From CAWJAP01 sp963834365 (lineage in GTDB: Bacteria > Acidobacteriota > Vicinamibacteria > Vicinamibacterales > Vicinamibacteraceae), in assembly GCA_963834365.1 (NCBI GenBank), contig CAWIBS010000033.1:1-64000 (forward strand): a stretch of 64,000 bases of DNA. Direction: 5' to 3'. A program made the position numbers and the translations under genes. Below the pieces are notes generated by a model that saw only the letters and a program-made list of their open reading frames with translations, made no database searches and was not told where the DNA came from. Shown here piece by piece: positions 51,339 through 60,649 of the stretch. How positions within the stretch are numbered: position 1 is the first letter of the stretch; every line of letters starts with the position of its first letter.

Positions 51339-51358
51339 GGCGCGGCTTCAGCCGCGCC
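51339..51358. repeat. REP-like palindrome (GGCGCGGCTTCAGCCGCGCC)
   Basis: Perfect 10-bp-arm palindrome 4 bp after the receptor stop. It shares the CGGCTTCAGCCG core of the other REP-like copies. Confidence 0.75.
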
Positions 51359-51404
51359 AGGGCCAGCACCGGACCACGAGATCGTCGAGTAGACGAGGAC
51401 ATAC

Positions 51405-52734
51405 ATGATGGTCATTTCACGCAGAATCGGCGGGCTCGCGCTCCTCGCGGCCCTGACCGTTGCACAGATCGCGCAGGTCTCGTCCGACCAGGCGCCACCG
51501 GTGAACGTCCCGGGCATCGACAAGCCGGTCGTCGTCGTCACCGGGTCGATCACGGGCACCGAGAGCTGGACGAACAACAACTACTACGTGCTTCGCGGTG
51601 CCGTCTTCGTCGAAGACGGGGCCACCCTGAACATCCAGCAAGGCACCCGCGTCGTCGGCGAGGCGGGAAGCGTGGGGGCGCTCGTCATCAGTCGCGGCGG
51701 CCGCATCATGGCGCTGGGCACGCGCGAGCAGCCCATCGTCTTCACGAGCGACCAGCCGATCGGCTCGCGCGCCCGCGGCGACTGGGGCGGCATCATCATC
51801 AACGGCCGGGCCGCCGGTGAACCTCGAGGGCGGTGAAGGCGAGGGCGAAGGCGACACCGGCATCTACGGCGGCGACAACCCGAACGACAACAGCGGCACG
51901 ATGCGCTACGTGCGCGTGGAGTTCGCCGGCGTGGAGTTCAGCCCCGACAACGAGATGAACGGCATCGCGTTCCAGGGCGTGGGCCGGGCGAGCACCTTCG
52001 AGTTCCTCCAGGTGCACATGAACCGCGACGATGCGTTCGAGTGGTTCGGCGGCACGGCCGACGCCCGGTATCTCGTCGCCTCGAACGCCGGCGACGACAG
52101 CCTCGACTGGACGTTCGGATGGACGGGCCGCGTCCAGTTCTATGCGATTCACCAGCGCGGCGACGATGCGGACAACGGCATCGAGGCGGACAACAACGAG
52201 TTCAACAACGAGTTGACGCCCACCGCGAACCCGCAGATCTACAACATCACATTCTGCGGCGACCCGGCGGGTCCCGAGAGCCCCCGTGCCGTACTCTTCC
52301 GGCGCGGCACCGCGGTGACCTTCCGGAACTTCCTGATTTACGGGTTCCGCGCCGTCGGGGCCGGCTCGGTCGGGATGCAGATCGACAACCCGGCCACGCT
52401 CACGCAAGTGAACAACGGCACGACCCAGGTCGGCTCGGGCGTCATCTGGGCCGTTGCGCCGACACCGCTGCACTCGAGCGTCACGCCGTTCGTCGCGAGC
52501 GGCCGCTTCCCGAATGTGCGCACGAACGTGGATGGCGGCTTGTCGCCTGCGTGCCTGAGTCACGCCGCCCCGAACTTCCAGCCGACGTCGGTGGCCACGC
52601 TTGCCGGCGGCCAACTCGCGCCGATTCAGCCACCCAACGACGGCTTCTTCCAGTCGGTGACGTTCATCGGTGCGGTGCCGCCCGCGCCTGCCGACGACTG
52701 GACGCAGGGTTGGACGGCGTATCCTCAGAACTGA
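51405..52734 (+). CDS. Exported right-handed beta-helix-like protein (one frameshift)
   Basis: About 442 residues with a signal peptide (GGLALLAALTVAQIAQVSS). Repeated strand motifs with GATLNIQQGTRVVGEAGSVG, LVISRGGRIMALGTREQPIV, FTSDQPIG, GDWGGIIINGRA suggest a parallel beta-helix. It continues with the conserved phrases DDAFEWFGGTADARYLVAS and GDDSLDWTFGWTGRVQF, then NGIEADNNEFNN. A base error near 51,820 shifts the frame after INGRA. Proteins with this DD(A/G)xE(W/F)FGGT signature commonly accompany TonB receptors. Ligand unknown. It overlaps the next gene by 1 bp. Confidence 0.75.
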
Positions 52735-53273
52735 TGATCGATTCGACGGCAGGAGGCTCCCCTCGGGGAGCCTCCGCAGCGTGGCTCCTTCTCGGCCTGC
52801 TCCTCCCGCTCTTCGCACTCTCGCCGGCCTGCACCCGCTCGGTCACGCTCCAGCACACGCTCGACTCGGCGCGGGCTGTGGCTGCGGCCGTGGTGGACGG
52901 CCTCAATCGCCAAGACCTCGCGTCGCTCGAGCGGCTGGCCGTCACCGAGGACGAGTTTCACTATCTCGTGTGGCCGCGCCAGCCGGCCGCCCGACCCGGG
53001 CGTAACATCCCCTGGGACTATGCCTGGAAGGACCTCGCCTCGAAAAGCCGCCTGCAGCTGCGCGGGCGCGTCCGTGAGTGGTCCGACCGTGGCCTCTCGC
53101 TTGTCGATGTCAGCTTCGAGGGCGACACGACCGACTACCAGACCTACCGCGTCCACCGCAGGTCCGTGCTAACGCTGCGCGATCGTCGCGGCCAGGAGAC
53201 CCGCGCGAGCGTCTTCGGCTCGATGATCGAGCAGGACGGACGCTACAAGGTGTTCTCGTACATCGTGGATTGA
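52734..53273 (+). CDS. Small lipoprotein of unknown function
   Basis: 179 residues. Hydrophobic segment WLLLGLLLPLFALSPACTRS with a plausible lipobox cysteine (SPAC). Mature domain: VAAAVVDGLNRQDLASLERL, AVTEDEFHYLVWPRQPA, IPWDYAWKDLASKSRLQL, GLSLVDVSFEGDTTDYQTYR, SMIEQDGRYKVFSYIVD, resembling NTF2-like small domains. TGATG overlap with the beta-helix gene implies co-translation; with the TonB receptor they form a three-gene outer-membrane unit. Confidence 0.72.
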   Translation: MIDSTAGGSPRGASAAWLLLGLLLPLFALSPACTRSVTLQHTLDSARAVAAAVVDGLNRQDLASLERLAVTEDEFHYLVWPRQPAARPGRNIPWDYAWKDLASKSRLQLRGRVREWSDRGLSLVDVSFEGDTTDYQTYRVHRRSVLTLRDRRGQETRASVFGSMIEQDGRYKVFSYIVD

Positions 53274-53289
53274 TGACGCCCCGCAATTC

Positions 53290-53388
53290 GGCGGGGCTGA
53301 AGCCCCGCCCTACCGAGGGCTCGTAGGCCGGACTTCAGCGCAAGAGCCGCGCCCCGAGGACTTCGGTAGGCCGGACCTTCAGGTCCGG
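53290..53388. repeat. Cluster of REP-like palindromes
   Basis: GGCGGGGCTGAAGCCCCGCC (53290-53309), a degenerate GTAGGCCGGACTTCAGCGC (about 53,323), and GTAGG followed by CCGGACCTTCAGGTCCGG (53371-53388), all between the lipoprotein and persulfide dioxygenase genes. Confidence 0.78.
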
Positions 53389-53438
53389 CGCCGTCCAGCC
53401 CATCCGGGTTCCGACGGCTCCGGTTACACTGAGCGAAC

Positions 53439-54833
53439 ATGTTCGTCCGGCAGATCTACGACGAGGGACTGTCTCAGTACGCCTATCTCATCGGGTGTCA
53501 GCAGACAGGCGAGGCGCTCGTCATCGACCCCGAGCGCGACGTGGACCGCTACCTCGCGGCCGCGGCGGCCGAGGGCCTGCGCGTGACGGCGGTGGCCGAA
53601 ACCCACATTCATGCCGACTTCGTGTCAGGCGCGCGGGAGCTCGCCGATCGAGGGGCGATTGCGTACCTCTCGGCCGCCGGCGATGCCGACAATGCGTATG
53701 CCTGGCCGGTCAACGACCGCCACATCGTCCGGGGGCTGGGCGACGGTGACTGTTTCCGGGTCGGCCACATCGAGCTTCGCGCCGTTCATACACCGGGACA
53801 TACGCCGGAACATCTGAGCTTCTTCGTGACCGATCGCGGCGGCGGCGCCGATACCCCGATCGCCGTGGCGTCGGGCGATTTCGTCTTCGTGGGCGACGTC
53901 GGCCGGCCCGACCTGCTCGAGAGCGCCGTCGGCATCGCAGGTGCGATGCGCCCGGCCGCGGAACGGCTCGGTGAATCGCTGCGCACGTTTGCCGGTGCGC
54001 GCGACGAGCTGCAGATCTGGCCCGGGCATGGCGCCGGCAGCGCCTGCGGCAAGGCGCTCGGCGCCGTCCCCATTTCCACGCTTGGCTACGAGCGGCGGTT
54101 CAACGCCGCTTTCCGGCTCGCGCTGGAACAGCCGGCGGCTTTTCCCGACGCGATCCTCGACGACCAGCCAGAGCCGCCACTCTATTTCTCCGCAATGAAG
54201 CGGCTGAACCGGGTCGGTCCGCCTGTACTCGGCGCCCTTCCACGGCCGCCAGCGCTCACGTCGCGGGAGCTCGCCGACATCGCCGCGCACCGCGACATCG
54301 TCATCCTCGACACGCGGACGTCGCGCACCGGGTTCATGGACGCGCATGTGCCCGGGGCGATCTTCGCGCCGCTCGACCGCCAGTTCTCGACCGTCGTCGG
54401 ATCACTCGTCGACACCGGGGCTCGACTCGCGCTGCTCGCCGGGGAGGCGGCGGTCGAACCGGCCGTGCGTCAGCTGGTCCGTATCGGCGTCGATCGGATC
54501 GTCGGGCACGCCACGCCGGATTGCGCCGGGCAGTTGCCGCAGGCGGCCATCCGCCACTTCGGTTTCGCCGCCCTTCGCGCGCTGCAGGAGGCCGGCACCA
54601 CGGTGATTCTCGACGTGCGCCGGGCCAGCGAGTTTCGCGCCGGCCACCTGCCGGGGGCGATCAACATTCCTCATACGCGGCTGCTGACACGACTGGACGA
54701 GCTCCCACGCGACCGGCCGATCGCGGTCCACTGCGCGAGCGGCAGGCGCGCGGCCGTCGCGGCAGCCGCGCTCGCCCGGGCGGGCTACGACGTGGCGCTG
54801 GTCGACGGACCGTTCACCGATGCCGCCGCATGA
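53439..54833 (+). CDS. MBL-fold persulfide dioxygenase fused to rhodanese domains
   Basis: 464 residues. The metallo-beta-lactamase domain has ETHIHADFVSGARELADRG (HxHxDH-type metal site), RAVHTPGHTPEHLSFFVTD, FVFVGDVGRPDLLES and LQIWPGHGAGSACGKAL. Two rhodanese-like domains follow: the first (ILDTRTSRTGFMDAHVPGAI) lacks a catalytic cysteine; the second has it in IAVHCASGRRAAVAAAALAR. This is the CstB-like arrangement that oxidises low-molecular-weight persulfides during sulfide detoxification. The 3' end overlaps the convergent csoR gene by 20 bp. Confidence 0.87.
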   Translation: MFVRQIYDEGLSQYAYLIGCQQTGEALVIDPERDVDRYLAAAAAEGLRVTAVAETHIHADFVSGARELADRGAIAYLSAAGDADNAYAWPVNDRHIVRGLGDGDCFRVGHIELRAVHTPGHTPEHLSFFVTDRGGGADTPIAVASGDFVFVGDVGRPDLLESAVGIAGAMRPAAERLGESLRTFAGARDELQIWPGHGAGSACGKALGAVPISTLGYERRFNAAFRLALEQPAAFPDAILDDQPEPPLYFSAMKRLNRVGPPVLGALPRPPALTSRELADIAAHRDIVILDTRTSRTGFMDAHVPGAIFAPLDRQFSTVVGSLVDTGARLALLAGEAAVEPAVRQLVRIGVDRIVGHATPDCAGQLPQAAIRHFGFAALRALQEAGTTVILDVRRASEFRAGHLPGAINIPHTRLLTRLDELPRDRPIAVHCASGRRAAVAAAALARAGYDVALVDGPFTDAAA

Positions 54834-55197
54834 GCTCGCCGATCTCCGCGATCATCGCGTCCGCCTCGGCCGGCCCCTTCCCGAACGCGCGCCGGGCACA
54901 GTGACGCAGATGATTCTGGAGCAGCTCGCGAGCCGAGGCGCGCAGCGCCTCCTGGACCGACGCAATCTGCGCCAGGATATCGGCGCAGTAGCGCTCCTGC
55001 TCGACCATCTGCTGCAGACCGCGGACCTGCCCTTCAATCCGGCGCAGCCGATGTTTCGTGCGCGTCTTGATCGCGGGGTCCACGGCTTCGGCTCGTCCGC
55101 CTGGCCCCACCGGTCGCGCGCACGCGCAGTCCGCCGTCTCGCTGTCCGCCGCCGGCACCGTCACTCTCGCCGCCGGCCGCGGTCTCGACTGTTTCAT
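54814..55197 (-). CDS. csoR: CsoR-family metal-sensing repressor
   Basis: 127 residues. The four-helix CsoR core (TKHRLRRIEGQVRGLQQMVE, QERYCADILAQIASVQEALR) carries Cys in RYCADI and the His/Cys pair in LLQNHLRHCARRAF, the Cu(I)-binding C-H-C set, which favours copper over persulfide or formaldehyde sensing. An N-terminal extension of about 40 residues includes an extra CAC. The start overlaps the copA stop by 4 bp (ATGA), so the repressor is the last gene of its own target operon. Confidence 0.88.
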   Translation of the reverse strand: MKQSRPRPAARVTVPAADSETADCACARPVGPGGRAEAVDPAIKTRTKHRLRRIEGQVRGLQQMVEQERYCADILAQIASVQEALRASARELLQNHLRHCARRAFGKGPAEADAMIAEIGELMRRHR

Positions 55198-57581
55198 GAC
55201 GACGCCTCGAACGCTGGTGCGCCCAGCGACACCCGTCGCAAGCGCAGGCTGTTGGCGAGCACGCTGACCGAACTGGTCGCCATCGCCGCGCTCGCCAGGA
55301 CCGGGCTCAGGAGCACGCCCGCCACCGGATAGAGCACGCCTGCCGCGATCGGGATGCCGACGATGTTGTAGATGAAGGCCCAGAACAGGTTCTGACGGAT
55401 GATCGTCGCTGTCCGGCGTGACAGGGCGATGGCCGCGGCCACGCGCCCGAGGTCGGGGCGCAGCAGGGTGACATCCGCTGCCTCGATCGCCACATCCGCG
55501 CCGGTGCCCATCGCGATCCCGACGTCGGCCCGCGCCAGCGCCGGGGCATCGTTGATGCCGTCGCCGACCATGGCGACGCGGGCGCCGCCAGCCTGGAGTC
55601 GCTCGATTTCACGCACCTTGCCCTCTGGCGGCACCCCGGCGATGACGGTTGATATGCCCGCTTCGCGGGCGACGGCGTCCGCCGTCGTCCGGTTGTCGCC
55701 CGTCAACAGGACGACGTCCAGGCCGAGGGCCTTCAACTGCGCCACGGCGGCGGCCGACGTGGCACGGACGGGATCCGATACGCCGATGAGCCCGGCGGCA
55801 CGCCCGGCAACGGCGACGAACACCACCGTCCGCCCGAGCGACGCCAGTCGTCCGGCTTCGCCGAGGGCGGGACTCACGTCGATGCCCTGCTCCTCGAGCA
55901 GGCGCGCCGACCCGACGTCGACCATCGAGCCGCTGACCATCGCACTGGCGCCACGCCCGGTCCGGGACTCGAAGCCGGACGCGGCCTCGAGCAGCAGTCC
56001 GCTGGACGCCGCGAAGCGCACGATGGCCTCGGCAATCGGATGCTCGGAATGCCGCTCGACCGACGCGGCGAGCAGCAGCAACCGCGGGCCGTCCAGCCCG
56101 GGCAGGGCCGTCACGTCGGTGACGGTCGGATGTCCCTCCGTGACCGTGCCGGTCTTGTCGAGCACGATGGTCGTGACTCCGCCGGCGCGCTGCAGCGCTT
56201 CGCCGCCCTTGATCAGCAGTCCTTCTTCCGCACCTCGGCCGGTCGCAACCATCACCGCCGTCGGCACGGCCAGCCCCATGGCGCAGGGGCAGGCGATGAT
56301 CAGGACCGCGACCGCGGCCGCCACGGCGCGGACGCTACTCCCTTCACCGCCAGCGATCGTCCACACCAGACCTGCGATCAGGGCGATCGCCACGACGACC
56401 GGGACGAACACGGCACTGACACGGTCCACCAGATCCTGGATCGGCGCTCGAGACCGCTGTGCGGCGCGCATCAGCTCGACGATTCGCGACAACGTGCTGC
56501 GATGGCCGAGCAACGTGCCGCGCACGTGAATGGACCCCGTCGTGTTCAGCGTGCCGCCGACGACACGATCGCCCGACGACTTGCGAACCGGGAGCGGCTC
56601 GCCGGTCAGCATCGACTCGTCAACGCTGGTGGCTCCCCAGACGACTTCCCCATCGACCGGCAGCCGCTCGCCGGGACGCACCGCGACGACCTGGCCCGGG
56701 TGGAGGTCGGCGACGGGAACGTCGCGCTCGCCGTCCGGGGCGACCAGGTGCGCCATCGGAGGTTGCAGCGAGACGAGGGCGCGCAGCGCCGCCGAGGTCT
56801 GCCGCCGCGCACGCGCCTCGAGCGCGCGGCCCGCGAGGACCAGCGCCAGAATCGCGATCACAGCCTCGAAATACACGTCCGGCGCCAGCCCGTTGCGCGC
56901 GAAGACCGCCGGAGTCACGGTCGCGACCGCTGAAAAAGCAAAGGCCGCGCCGGTGCCGATCGCGATCAGCGTGTTCATGTCCGCACGCCGGTGCCGAACG
57001 CTCGCCCACGCGCGGACGTAGAAGGCCCGGCCCGCCCAGGCCATGATGGCGAGGGTGAGCGCGAGGAGCACCCATCGCAGCAGGTTCGCATCGACATCGA
57101 ACAGCCACGGCAGCACGGCGCGCGTCGGCGCCGCCATCAAGGCCATGGCCCACGCGAGAAACGGGTCCGCCGCCGGACCGGCATGGCCGCCCGCGTGCGG
57201 CGCGTGCCCCATCAGCGGAATGGAGATCACCATCGCGACGATGGCGGCCGCACCGCTGACGACGGCCTTGAGGCGCAGCGACCGGAAGTCGTGGTCGGCG
57301 CGTGCCTCGTCGGCTTCGTCAGCCGCCCGGGTCGTCGCCGTCGCAACCGAGGCGTCGTAGCCCACCTTGCGGACGACGTCCACGAGCCGCGCGGCGTCGG
57401 TGCGGGCCGGATCGAACGACACGTCCGCCCGACCCAGCATCAGGTGCACGGACGCGTCGAGCACGCCGGGTTCGCGCTGCAGCGCCCGCTGCACGCTCGC
57501 CTGGCAGGCGGCGCACGTCATCCCCTCGATGGCGAGGTCGAGCGTCGCGGCCGCGGCGGGGGTCGTCGTCTCAGCGGTCAC
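55194..57581 (-). CDS. copA: Copper-translocating P1B-type ATPase
   Basis: 795 residues, intact. N-terminal heavy-metal-binding domain GMTCAACQASVQRAL; membrane helices; TGEPLPVRKSSGDRVVGGTL; the metal-path CPC motif in LIIACPCAMGLAVPTAVM; phosphorylation site DKTGTVTEGHPTV; SERHSEHPIAEA (HP motif); GDNRTTADAVA; MVGDGINDAPALA. It exports Cu(I) from the cytoplasm. Flanked by overlaps with copZ upstream and csoR downstream. Confidence 0.94.
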   Translation of the reverse strand: MTAETTTPAAAATLDLAIEGMTCAACQASVQRALQREPGVLDASVHLMLGRADVSFDPARTDAARLVDVVRKVGYDASVATATTRAADEADEARADHDFRSLRLKAVVSGAAAIVAMVISIPLMGHAPHAGGHAGPAADPFLAWAMALMAAPTRAVLPWLFDVDANLLRWVLLALTLAIMAWAGRAFYVRAWASVRHRRADMNTLIAIGTGAAFAFSAVATVTPAVFARNGLAPDVYFEAVIAILALVLAGRALEARARRQTSAALRALVSLQPPMAHLVAPDGERDVPVADLHPGQVVAVRPGERLPVDGEVVWGATSVDESMLTGEPLPVRKSSGDRVVGGTLNTTGSIHVRGTLLGHRSTLSRIVELMRAAQRSRAPIQDLVDRVSAVFVPVVVAIALIAGLVWTIAGGEGSSVRAVAAAVAVLIIACPCAMGLAVPTAVMVATGRGAEEGLLIKGGEALQRAGGVTTIVLDKTGTVTEGHPTVTDVTALPGLDGPRLLLLAASVERHSEHPIAEAIVRFAASSGLLLEAASGFESRTGRGASAMVSGSMVDVGSARLLEEQGIDVSPALGEAGRLASLGRTVVFVAVAGRAAGLIGVSDPVRATSAAAVAQLKALGLDVVLLTGDNRTTADAVAREAGISTVIAGVPPEGKVREIERLQAGGARVAMVGDGINDAPALARADVGIAMGTGADVAIEAADVTLLRPDLGRVAAAIALSRRTATIIRQNLFWAFIYNIVGIPIAAGVLYPVAGVLLSPVLASAAMATSSVSVLANSLRLRRVSLGAPAFEASS

Positions 57582-57793
57582 CGGGCGTCCTGTTCGAGCG
57601 GCTGTGCCGGATACCCGACCTCGTCCAGCGCCCGGATGGCCGCGTCGGCGGCCGGCGCGGCGGCATGCTCAATCGTGGCCTGCCCGACGCGGACCTCGAC
57701 GACAGTAACGCCAGGAACGTCGGCCAGCGCGCCGGTCACGCGCCGAACGCAATGGTCACAGCTCATCCCTTGAATCCGAAACGTCGTCTGCAT
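57578..57793 (-). CDS. copZ: Copper chaperone with heavy-metal-associated domain
   Basis: 71 residues: MQTTFRIQGMSCDHCVRRVT with the CxxC copper site (residues 12-15), TVVEVRVGQATIEHA, and the C-terminal ALDEVGYPAQPLEQDAR. It delivers Cu(I) to CopA. The stop overlaps the copA start by 4 bp, giving a tightly coupled copZ-copA-csoR operon. Confidence 0.92.
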   Translation of the reverse strand: MQTTFRIQGMSCDHCVRRVTGALADVPGVTVVEVRVGQATIEHAAAPAADAAIRALDEVGYPAQPLEQDAR

Positions 57794-57803
57794 CGCTTTT
57801 CTT

Positions 57804-57986
57804 TCGGGAGTCTTCGGTCTCGGGTCGGGGGCTACGGGCTACTGGCGACTGGCTACGGGGCCTGTCAAGAATTCTGCCGGGGCCCGCAGCCCGTAGCCCG
57901 TAGTCCGAGTCCGGGCTTTGTCTTCGGTCTTCGGTCTTCGGTCTTTGGTCTTTGGTCTTTGGTCTTTGGTCTTTGATCTTGACTTG
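57804..57986. repeat. Heptanucleotide degenerate array in the copZ/uxaC divergent gap
   Basis: TCTTCGG x3 then TCTTTGG x5 precede TTGATCTTGACTTGG. An earlier part holds GGCTACG/GGCTACT units and an interrupted inverted copy (CCCGTAG). The rest of the gap (57,987-58,101) is AT-richer (AAGTATACCCCCTACCCCTA) and probably contains the uxaC promoter. Confidence 0.85.
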
Positions 57987-58101
57987 GTACTTCAGACCTC
58001 GTCACTTCGTACTTCTTCAAGGTTCAAGTATACCCCCTACCCCTATATCACCCAAACCTCGCCCGGCGCGGAGCGTGTTAGATTCTGCGCCCGGACGCAT
58101 C

Positions 58102-59505
58102 ATGCTCAATCCCGATCGCTATTTCGACCCAACCCCTGCCGTCCGGGACCTCGCGCGCGACCTGTATGCCCGCGTGAGGTCGCTGCCGCTGGTCTGTCCG
58201 CACGGTCATGTCGATCCGCGGATGCTCGCCGACGACACGCCGTTCCCCGATCCGGCAGCCCTGCTGGTCATCCCCGATCACTACGTGACGCGGATGCTCT
58301 ACTCGCAGGGGATCGCGCTCGAACGCCTCGGCGTACCCGCGCTCGACGGCACGCCGGTCGAAAGCGATCCGCGGCGGATCTGGCAGCTGTTCGCGGACCA
58401 CTTTCATCTGTTCAGGGGAACGCCGAGCGGCTGCTGGCTGCGGCACGAGCTCGAGGACGTGTTCGGGATCGACGAACGGCTCGACGGCTCGACCGCCCTC
58501 GCCATCTACGATCGCCTCGAGGCGCTGCTTCGGACGCCGGCGTTCCGGCCGCGCGCGCTCTTCGAGCGCTTCAACATCGAGGTGCTCTGCACGACCGATT
58601 CGGCGACCGATCCGCTGACCTGGCACCAGGCGATTCGCGCCTCGGGCTGGGGCGGGCAGGTGAAGCCGACCTTCCGGCCCGACCTGGCGATCAACATCCT
58701 GCACCCGGACTGGCGGAACGAAGTGGCACGCCTCGGCGAGCTCGCCGGGCGCGAGGCCGGCGACTTCGACAGCTACATCGCCGCGCTCGAGAACCGCCGG
58801 GCCTACTTCAAGTCGATGGGCGCCACGGCCACCGACCACGCGGCGATCACGCCCTATACACGGCGGCTGCCGAAGCACGAGGTTCAGGCCGTCTTCGCCC
58901 GGGCGCAATCGGGCGAGGCGACGCCGGCCGATGCGCACGCCTTCAGCGGACACATGCTGATGGAGATGGCCCGGATGAGCGCCGAGGACGGCCTGGTCAT
59001 GCAGCTCCACTCCGGCTCGCTGCGCAACCACAATCAGAGTGTCTTCACCCGCTTCGGGCCCGATCGCGGCTGCGACATCCCGATCGCGACCGAGTACACC
59101 CGCAACCTGCAGCCGCTGCTCAACGCCTACGGCAACGACCCGCGCTTCCGTCTCGTGCTCTTCACGCTCGACGAGTCCGCCTTCTCGCGCGAGCTCGCGC
59201 CGCTCGCCGGCCACTATCCGGCGGTGCGGCTCGGCCCCCCGTGGTGGTTCCTCGACAGTCTCGAAGGCATGGAGCGCTTCCGTCGCAGCGCGACCGAGAC
59301 CGCCGGGCTGTACAACACGGCGGGGTTCAACGACGATACGCGCGCGTTCCCGTCCATTCCCGCGCGGCACGACCTCTGCCGCCGCGTCGACGCGAACTTC
59401 CTGGCCACCCAGGTCGCACGCCACGTCATGGACGAAGACGACGCTCACGCCGCGATCGTCGATCTGAGCTACAACCTCGCCCGCGAGACGTACAGGCTGG
59501 CGTAG
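58102..59505 (+). CDS. uxaC: Glucuronate isomerase
   Basis: 467 residues, intact, full length for the family. Signatures: LPLVCPHGHVDPRMLADDTP near residue 31, IPDHYVTRMLYSQGI, FNIEVLCTTDSATDPL, VKPTFRPD, GLVMQLHSGSLRNHNQSVF, LGPPWWFLDSLEGMERFRR. It isomerises D-glucuronate/galacturonate to the ketohexuronate, the first step of hexuronate breakdown. The later steps are not adjacent, but a HUMPS-type decarboxylase and sugar-acid dehydratase elsewhere in the window show an interest in acidic sugars. Confidence 0.93.
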   Translation: MLNPDRYFDPTPAVRDLARDLYARVRSLPLVCPHGHVDPRMLADDTPFPDPAALLVIPDHYVTRMLYSQGIALERLGVPALDGTPVESDPRRIWQLFADHFHLFRGTPSGCWLRHELEDVFGIDERLDGSTALAIYDRLEALLRTPAFRPRALFERFNIEVLCTTDSATDPLTWHQAIRASGWGGQVKPTFRPDLAINILHPDWRNEVARLGELAGREAGDFDSYIAALENRRAYFKSMGATATDHAAITPYTRRLPKHEVQAVFARAQSGEATPADAHAFSGHMLMEMARMSAEDGLVMQLHSGSLRNHNQSVFTRFGPDRGCDIPIATEYTRNLQPLLNAYGNDPRFRLVLFTLDESAFSRELAPLAGHYPAVRLGPPWWFLDSLEGMERFRRSATETAGLYNTAGFNDDTRAFPSIPARHDLCRRVDANFLATQVARHVMDEDDAHAAIVDLSYNLARETYRLA

Positions 59506-59520
59506 CGCCAGCCGCAGCGC

Positions 59521-60156
59521 TCAGCGCCGCTTGTGCTTGTCGGACGGCGCTCCGCGCGCGGCGCCGGCGGAGATCCTGAGTGGCACGTGCTCGCCGCCCT
59601 CGAACGTGGGGGGAGAGAGGAGCGCCAGCTCAATCGTGTAGTCCTGGCTCCGCGTGCGATCGAAATTGTCCACCCAGACGCGCAACGATTCGCCGCGACG
59701 CACGGCACGCGTCAGGCACTCGTTGGACGTCTCGGTCCGGTCCGAACGCGCGAGAATCGTACAGTCATTCGGCGGATATCCGTTGCACGTGCTCGCCGTC
59801 AGGTAGAGATCGAGGTCCACCTCGCTGTCGCCCCACCGCAGCGTGACGGACAGCGTGCCGTCACTCCCCATAGGGCCGACCTCGTGCAACGTCGTGGCGC
59901 GTGCGGCGACGGTGCCGGTAACGGCCGTGCCACCACCGCTGCCTTCAACACACGGCCTGACTTCGCCACCCCCAGTGCCACCACCGCCGCCGGTGCCACC
60001 GCCGCCACCACCACCGCCGGTGCCACCCCCGGGCTCGGTGGGTTCCGCGGGCGAGTCCGACCCGCTGCACCCCCCGGCCAGCACCGCGAGGCCCATCCCC
60101 TGGACGCCCAGCATGAGCCACAAGAACCTGCGTCGGCCTGCCCCCAGATCAGTCAC
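59521..60156 (-). CDS. Glycine-rich lipoprotein with a PPC-like beta domain
   Basis: 211 residues from GTG 60156. A signal (FLWLMLGVQGMGLAVLAGGC) ends in a lipobox cysteine. A glycine/threonine linker follows, then a domain with TLSVTLRWGDSEVDLDLYLT, SNECLTRAVRRGESLRVWVD and QDYTIELALL, which resembles pre-peptidase C-terminal (PPC) beta-sandwich domains seen in secreted proteins. Convergent with uxaC, 15 bp apart. Role unknown. Confidence 0.65.
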   Translation of the reverse strand: MTDLGAGRRRFLWLMLGVQGMGLAVLAGGCSGSDSPAEPTEPGGGTGGGGGGGGTGGGGGTGGGEVRPCVEGSGGGTAVTGTVAARATTLHEVGPMGSDGTLSVTLRWGDSEVDLDLYLTASTCNGYPPNDCTILARSDRTETSNECLTRAVRRGESLRVWVDNFDRTRSQDYTIELALLSPPTFEGGEHVPLRISAGAARGAPSDKHKRR

Positions 60157-60304
60157 CACCTGCCAGTGTACGCCAGCGAGCGAGGTTCTCGAGGGCGACG
60201 GCCGGCAATCAGCAACCTCTGCGTCGTTGACACGTCGGCCGCCGGCCATTGACGCGTCCCCTGTCCCATAAGATAGGCTCCTTCGGCGCCACGTCGCGAC
60301 CGCC

Positions 60305-60641
60305 ATGATTCGCAAAGCGTTCCGTATGTCCGTCCACGCCGGCCGCGCGGCGGAGTATGCGCACCGCCATCAACCCATCTGGGGCGACCTCGAAGCAGTC
60401 CTTCGTGAGCACGGTGTTCGTACGTACTTCCATCTTTCTCGACGCGGCCACCGACGATCTCTTCGCGTACGTCGAAGTCGAGAGCGAGGCGCACTGGCAG
60501 GCCATCGCGGTGACGCCGGTGTGCCGGCGGTGGTGGGCGTCGATGCGGGAGCTCATGCCCGCCAACGCCGATGGCAGCCCGGTCTCCCGTCCGCTCGCGG
60601 AGGTCTTTCACCTCGAGCGCGCTGACGTTCCGTCGAGCTGA
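60305..60641 (+). CDS. rhaM: L-rhamnose mutarotase (frameshift)
   Basis: About 111 residues. MIRKAFRMSVHAGRAAEYAH, RHQPIWGDLEAVLREHGV, then after a base error near 60,425 SIFLDAATDDLFAYVEVESE, HWQAIAVTPVCRRWWASMRE, LMPANADGSPVSRPLAEVFH: the full pattern of the RhaM family, which interconverts alpha and beta L-rhamnose. It is followed 8 bp later by rhamnulokinase on the same strand. Confidence 0.88.
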
Positions 60642-60649
60642 CCGCGCGC

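Noticed and set aside
54814..55197. Alternative call of the CsoR-family protein as persulfide sensor CstR
   Set aside because: The histidine of the copper C-H-C set is present and the gene is coupled to copA, which favours copper sensing.
57987..58101. Specific -35/-10 promoter for uxaC
   Set aside because: AT-rich words such as TTGACT and TATACC are present but not at a convincing spacing, so only a general promoter region is noted.
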